Shown in pieces: positions 14,606 to 14,875 of a stretch of 14,875 bases of DNA (position 1 is its first letter; every line of letters begins with the position of its first letter). The translations under genes and the position numbers were made by a program. Below the pieces are notes generated by a model. It did not search any database, had not been told where the DNA came from, and worked only from the letters and a program-made list of their open reading frames with translations. The stretch lies in assembly GCA_003557605.1 (NCBI GenBank), contig PWNW01000382.1, forward strand, positions 1-14,875, written 5' to 3'. The stretch is from Spirochaetaceae bacterium. GTDB taxonomy: Bacteria > Spirochaetota > Spirochaetia > PWKH01.

Positions 14606-14653
14606 TGTGACTATATGTTGACATTTTTCAATTTCTGCATACAATTAGTCACA
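14606..14653 (+). promoter_or_regulatory. Strong promoter of the AbiEi-like gene bracketed by an inverted repeat; leaderless start likely
   Basis: TTGACA (14618-14623), a 16-nt spacer and TACAAT (14640-14645) are near consensus. Only seven bases separate the -10 box from the ATG at 14653, and no ribosome binding site is present. TGTGACTA (14606-14613) and TAGTCACA (14646-14653) are exact complements 32 nt apart and bracket the promoter. AbiEi antitoxins are known to repress their own promoters through inverted repeats, so these are candidate operator half-sites. Confidence 0.6.
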
Positions 14654-14875
14654 TGGAAAGCCAACGAAACAAGGTTATGGAAATACTCTCCCAGAGCGTA
14701 ATCATCAGCTCAAAACAACTGTCATCAGAGGGCATTCACAGAGAGACTATTCGAAGACTTCTTGAGACCGGCGATATAATAAGTATTGCAAGAGGACTCT
14801 ACTCTTCCTCACAGTTTATACCGGATGAAAATTTCAGTTTCCTTGTTGCTCAGAAAATAGCCCCCAAGGGTATCA
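14653..14875 (+). CDS. AbiEi-type antitoxin/regulator, N-terminal winged-helix part (cut by window edge)
   Basis: The first 74 residues show the N-terminal wHTH of AbiEi-type antitoxins: VMEILSQSVIISSKQL, then GIHRETIRRLLETGDI and ISIARGLYSSSQF, then AQKIAPKGI. The pattern GIxRxxxxRLxxxGxIxxxxRGLY is characteristic. AbiEi represses its operon and counteracts the nucleotidyltransferase toxin AbiEii in type IV toxin-antitoxin and abortive-infection systems (family knowledge). The C-terminal antitoxin domain and any abiEii gene lie beyond the right edge. The bases are AT-rich like the preceding toxin-antitoxin pair, and the promoter is clear. Standalone AbiEi-like regulators also exist, so a toxin partner is not proven. 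Confidence 0.82.
   Translation, partial: MESQRNKVMEILSQSVIISSKQLSSEGIHRETIRRLLETGDIISIARGLYSSSQFIPDENFSFLVAQKIAPKGI

Overview
The window looks like part of a chromosome of an anaerobic, fermentative, diderm bacterium. A spirochaete such as a Spirochaeta or Sediminispirochaeta relative is my best guess, but a clostridium-like lineage cannot be excluded. The reasons are a very large 2-hydroxyacyl-CoA dehydratase-type activase, a corrinoid-methyltransferase-like UroD-family protein with a LuxR regulator, and lipoprotein and exported envelope proteins. No rRNA or tRNA gene, CRISPR array or intact insertion sequence is visible.

Layout. (1) 1-508, minus strand: the N-terminal 169 codons of anthranilate synthase component I (trpE), cut by the window edge, with a near-consensus promoter so close to the ATG that the mRNA may be leaderless. 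(2) 694-5034, plus strand: a 1446-residue single-chain protein with two tandem BadF/HgdC-type ATPase domains, a small cysteine cluster and a DUF2229/HgdB-like C-terminal half. (3) 5123-9479, minus strand: a cytoplasmic GH13 alpha-amylase, an Rnk/GreA-like protein, a LuxR-type regulator and a UroD-family methyltransferase-like protein. UroD to LuxR reads as one operon. Rnk has its own promoter and a hairpin leader. A perfect 22-bp palindrome sits just ahead of the amylase. (4) 9596-12466: three envelope genes without a recognised family: a lipoprotein (minus), an exported protein built of four related beta-rich units (plus) and a two-helix membrane protein (minus).

(5) 12600-14875 is visibly AT-rich compared with the rest. 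It holds an MqsR-like toxin (TTG start) followed by an antitoxin that joins an MqsA-like zinc finger and HTH to a SocA/Panacea (DUF4065) domain. Next come a decayed TnpB-like transposase fragment and the start of an AbiEi-type antitoxin gene with a strong promoter bracketed by an inverted repeat. This is a small defence and toxin-antitoxin islet that continues past the right edge.

A diverged 43-nt repeat lies upstream of the UroD-family gene and again between the Panacea antitoxin and the TnpB remnant. The strongest candidate for a less-described system is the MqsR-like toxin paired with an MqsA-Panacea hybrid antitoxin. Several regulatory architectures also deserve checking: leaderless starts, an attenuator-like rnk leader and palindromic operators.
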